Positions 62,482 to 64,000 of a stretch of 64,000 bases of DNA are shown here, in pieces (within the stretch, counting starts at the first letter, position 1; each line of letters begins with the position of its first letter). The stretch lies in NCBI RefSeq assembly GCF_001984065.1, contig NZ_LYVP01000010.1:1-64000 (forward strand), given 5' to 3'. This stretch comes from Pseudomonas sp. KK4 (GTDB lineage Bacteria; Pseudomonadota; Gammaproteobacteria; Pseudomonadales; Pseudomonadaceae). The notes beneath the pieces are model-generated. The model was not told the origin of the DNA, searched no databases, and saw only the letters and a list, made by a program, of their open reading frames with translations. A program made the position numbers and the translations under genes.

Positions 62482-63447
62482 ATGCAAGCCGCAGACTCCA
62501 TACCGCCTCCCTCGGACTTGCTTGAACGGGTCAGGGAGCAATGTACGCAGCCGATGTCCGGCGACCTAGACGGGATTGTCCGTGCAGTGCATGCGCGCCT
62601 GGGTGATGCACTGGTAGCGTTGCTGGTCTACGGCTCCTGCCTGCGCAATGGCGATCTGAGTGATGGCATGGTCGATCTCTATGCACTGGTCGATAGCTAC
62701 GCGCACGCTCATCGCACGCGCGTGCAGCAGCTCGCCAACGCATGGCTTCCGCCCACCGTGATCGTCATCAGCGCTGCGACGCCCGATGGGCGCACACTCC
62801 ACGCAAAATGCGCCATCCTCTCACTGCAGGACTTCGAGACGGGTACCCGTTCCTGGTTCCAAAGCTACCTCTGGGCCCGTTTTGCCCAACCGTGCCGGCT
62901 GGTCTATTCCAAGGACGAGCAGACGCAAGGGCGCGTCCATTTGGCGCTGGCTCAAGCGGTGATGACCCTGATGGGGCGCTGTATCGCCAGCCTGCCGGAC
63001 CGATTCGACAGTTTTACGCTCTGGGAACAATCACTGTCGCTGACCTACCGGACGGAGCTGCGCCCGGAGGCAACCGATCGGCCCAGGCAATTGGCCAGGC
63101 ATGACCTGGCCTATTATTCGCGCATCACTCAAGCCGCGGCGCCGTCATTCAAGCAAATGGCAGCCTGTGCAGGCGAAACCGACAGCTATCGCAACCTGTG
63201 CCCGCCGGCAACGCGCCGAGGCAATGAACGGCTGTGGAAACTGAGGCGGGTCCAGGGAAGGACCTTGAACGTGGCACGTCTGGTCAAATCGTTCTTCACC
63301 TTCGAAAACGGTGTCGACTACGTTATCTGGAAGCTGGAGCGCCACCTGGGTGAACCCATCGTCGTGACTCACCGGTTGCGTCGCTTTCCGCTGGTATTCG
63401 GCTGGCCCCTGCTCTGGCGCCTGCTGAAAAACCGCCGACTACGCTGA
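62482..63447 (+). CDS. Tam41/Mmp37-like nucleotidyltransferase
   Basis: The 321-residue protein has a nucleotidyltransferase-fold site LLVYGSCLRNGDLSDGMVDL, followed by YALVDSYAHAH. This matches Tam41-type CDP-diacylglycerol synthases, which read YGSG...(M)(V/I)DF(I)xAVxxxxxWH. Gly51-Ser52 and Asp65 are the recognisable polar residues; a second Asp after them is not seen (Tyr67), so activity is not certain. Tam41 joins CTP to phosphatidate, so this gene could form a CDP-ceramide from ceramide-1-phosphate. It follows the kinase gene by 15 bases. Confidence 0.72.
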   Translation: MQAADSIPPPSDLLERVREQCTQPMSGDLDGIVRAVHARLGDALVALLVYGSCLRNGDLSDGMVDLYALVDSYAHAHRTRVQQLANAWLPPTVIVISAATPDGRTLHAKCAILSLQDFETGTRSWFQSYLWARFAQPCRLVYSKDEQTQGRVHLALAQAVMTLMGRCIASLPDRFDSFTLWEQSLSLTYRTELRPEATDRPRQLARHDLAYYSRITQAAAPSFKQMAACAGETDSYRNLCPPATRRGNERLWKLRRVQGRTLNVARLVKSFFTFENGVDYVIWKLERHLGEPIVVTHRLRRFPLVFGWPLLWRLLKNRRLR

Positions 63448-63485
63448 AGGGGCTCCCTGTCATCGCGAACAACAGAGGCAAACCC

Positions 63486-64000
63486 ATGGATAGCGACGAA
63501 CAACGCGTCTGCACCGCACCCATCAAGCGTAAGCATCGCCCCAGCGTGGCGCTCGGTTTGTGGGTCATCAAGCGCCTGGAAAAGATCATCCGGCGAAACT
63601 CCACGGTGGGCGACAGCCCTTTCTTCGAGCCTCGACAATTTGCGTGGGCTGCGGAGCTGGAAGCGAACTGGCGCAGCATTCTCAAGGAGCTTGAGGTCGT
63701 GCTCAACGACCGCGACCGACTGCCCAACTTTCAAGACATCTCCAAAGATCAGCGCAACATCACCCAGGACGACAAGTGGAAGACTTTTTTCCTCTACGGC
63801 TACGGTTACAAAATGGACAAGAACTGTGCCCGCTGCCCGGACACCACGAGAATCGTGGAAGCCATACCGGGCATGTTCACCGCATTCTTTTCGATCCTGG
63901 CCCCAGGCAAGCATATTCCCCTGCACCGAGGTCCCTACAACGGGCTGCTGCGCGTGCACCTGGGGCTTGTGGTGCCCGAGCCCCGGGAGAAGTGTCGCAT
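63486..64000 (+). CDS. Aspartyl/asparaginyl beta-hydroxylase family (LpxO-like) protein, N-terminal part
   Basis: The frame is open from ATG at 63486 to the end of the window (171 codons seen). The residues match the Asp/Asn beta-hydroxylase family: WKTFFLYGYGYKMDKN, then IPGMFTAFFSILAPGKHIPL followed by HRGPYNGLLRVHLGLVVP, where the His of HRGPYNG binds iron. LpxO-type enzymes hydroxylate lipid A acyl chains at C2. In this operon it may hydroxylate the ceramide's N-acyl or sphingoid chain. ORFs of this type occur in other sphingolipid loci. It is the last visible gene of the operon, 38 bases after the Tam41-like gene. Confidence 0.85.
   Translation, partial: MDSDEQRVCTAPIKRKHRPSVALGLWVIKRLEKIIRRNSTVGDSPFFEPRQFAWAAELEANWRSILKELEVVLNDRDRLPNFQDISKDQRNITQDDKWKTFFLYGYGYKMDKNCARCPDTTRIVEAIPGMFTAFFSILAPGKHIPLHRGPYNGLLRVHLGLVVPEPREKCR

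Overview
The window is high-GC gammaproteobacterial chromosome and reads as a member of the Pseudomonas fluorescens complex. The grounds are a pair of typical Pseudomonas REP arms (1111-1211), an OprD porin, a XenA orthologue, a short LOV protein of the P. putida PpSB1-LOV type, and codon use throughout. No rRNA, tRNA, CRISPR array or intact insertion sequence was recognised. Both ends cut genes.

Left part (1-11,200): the end of a CaiB/BaiF CoA-transferase and an enoyl-CoA hydratase, a tautomerase with a divergent LysR regulator, a DUF985 cupin, then a stress block (PsiE-like membrane protein, the disaggregase ClpG, a peroxiredoxin, a DsbA-like thioredoxin-fold protein, an A+T-rich LtrA membrane protein) and a CmcJ-like oxidoreductase. 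Next (11,200-22,300) comes an electrophile/quinone reduction region: two Old Yellow Enzymes (one is XenA), two NADPH:quinone-oxidoreductase-like dehydrogenases, a quinol-monooxygenase-like protein and a luciferase-like oxidoreductase. Two ArsR-type repressors and a LysR regulator sit among them, with clear inverted-repeat operators. This stretch is scarred by gene fragments (IS630 transposase, an OYE tail, a Kef tail).

Middle (22,700-37,300): two small unknown genes, an AraC regulator, XdhC, a hydrolase, and a minus-strand catabolic operon joining a three-subunit molybdenum hydroxylase (large subunit fused to a CoxG domain) to an acyl-CoA synthetase, an enoyl-CoA hydratase and an MFS transporter. 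A GAF-PAS-GGDEF-EAL protein follows. A 147-bp repeat occurs at 20,198 and again at 34,935. From 37,745 to 45,134 lies a group that looks like a light-response regulon: ABC1 kinase, DUF3429, DCC protein, second-type folE, SDR, DUF6482, DUF2256, a soluble PAS-PAS chemoreceptor, an EAL protein and a short LOV photoreceptor. From 45,224 to 48,343 is an HprRS-like two-component system divergent from a heme-binding protein and a periplasmic 5-hydroxyisourate hydrolase, with a matching operator between them.

Right part (49,718-64,000) is the most striking. Two divergent operons together encode what looks like a complete bacterial sphingolipid pathway. The minus-strand operon has a fatty acyl-AMP ligase, a ceramide-reductase-like epimerase, an acyl carrier protein, a serine-palmitoyltransferase-type alpha-oxoamine synthase and an MsbA-like ABC exporter. 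The plus-strand operon has a GNAT-type ceramide synthase, a MobA-like nucleotidyltransferase, LptF/LptG paralogues, a CDP-alcohol phosphatidyltransferase, a lipid kinase of the DAGK fold, a Tam41-like nucleotidyltransferase and an aspartyl/asparaginyl beta-hydroxylase cut by the window edge. Together they suggest synthesis of a phospho-sphingolipid with a head group, its flipping and its transport to the outer membrane. This is inference from families and gene order; no product can be read from the DNA.
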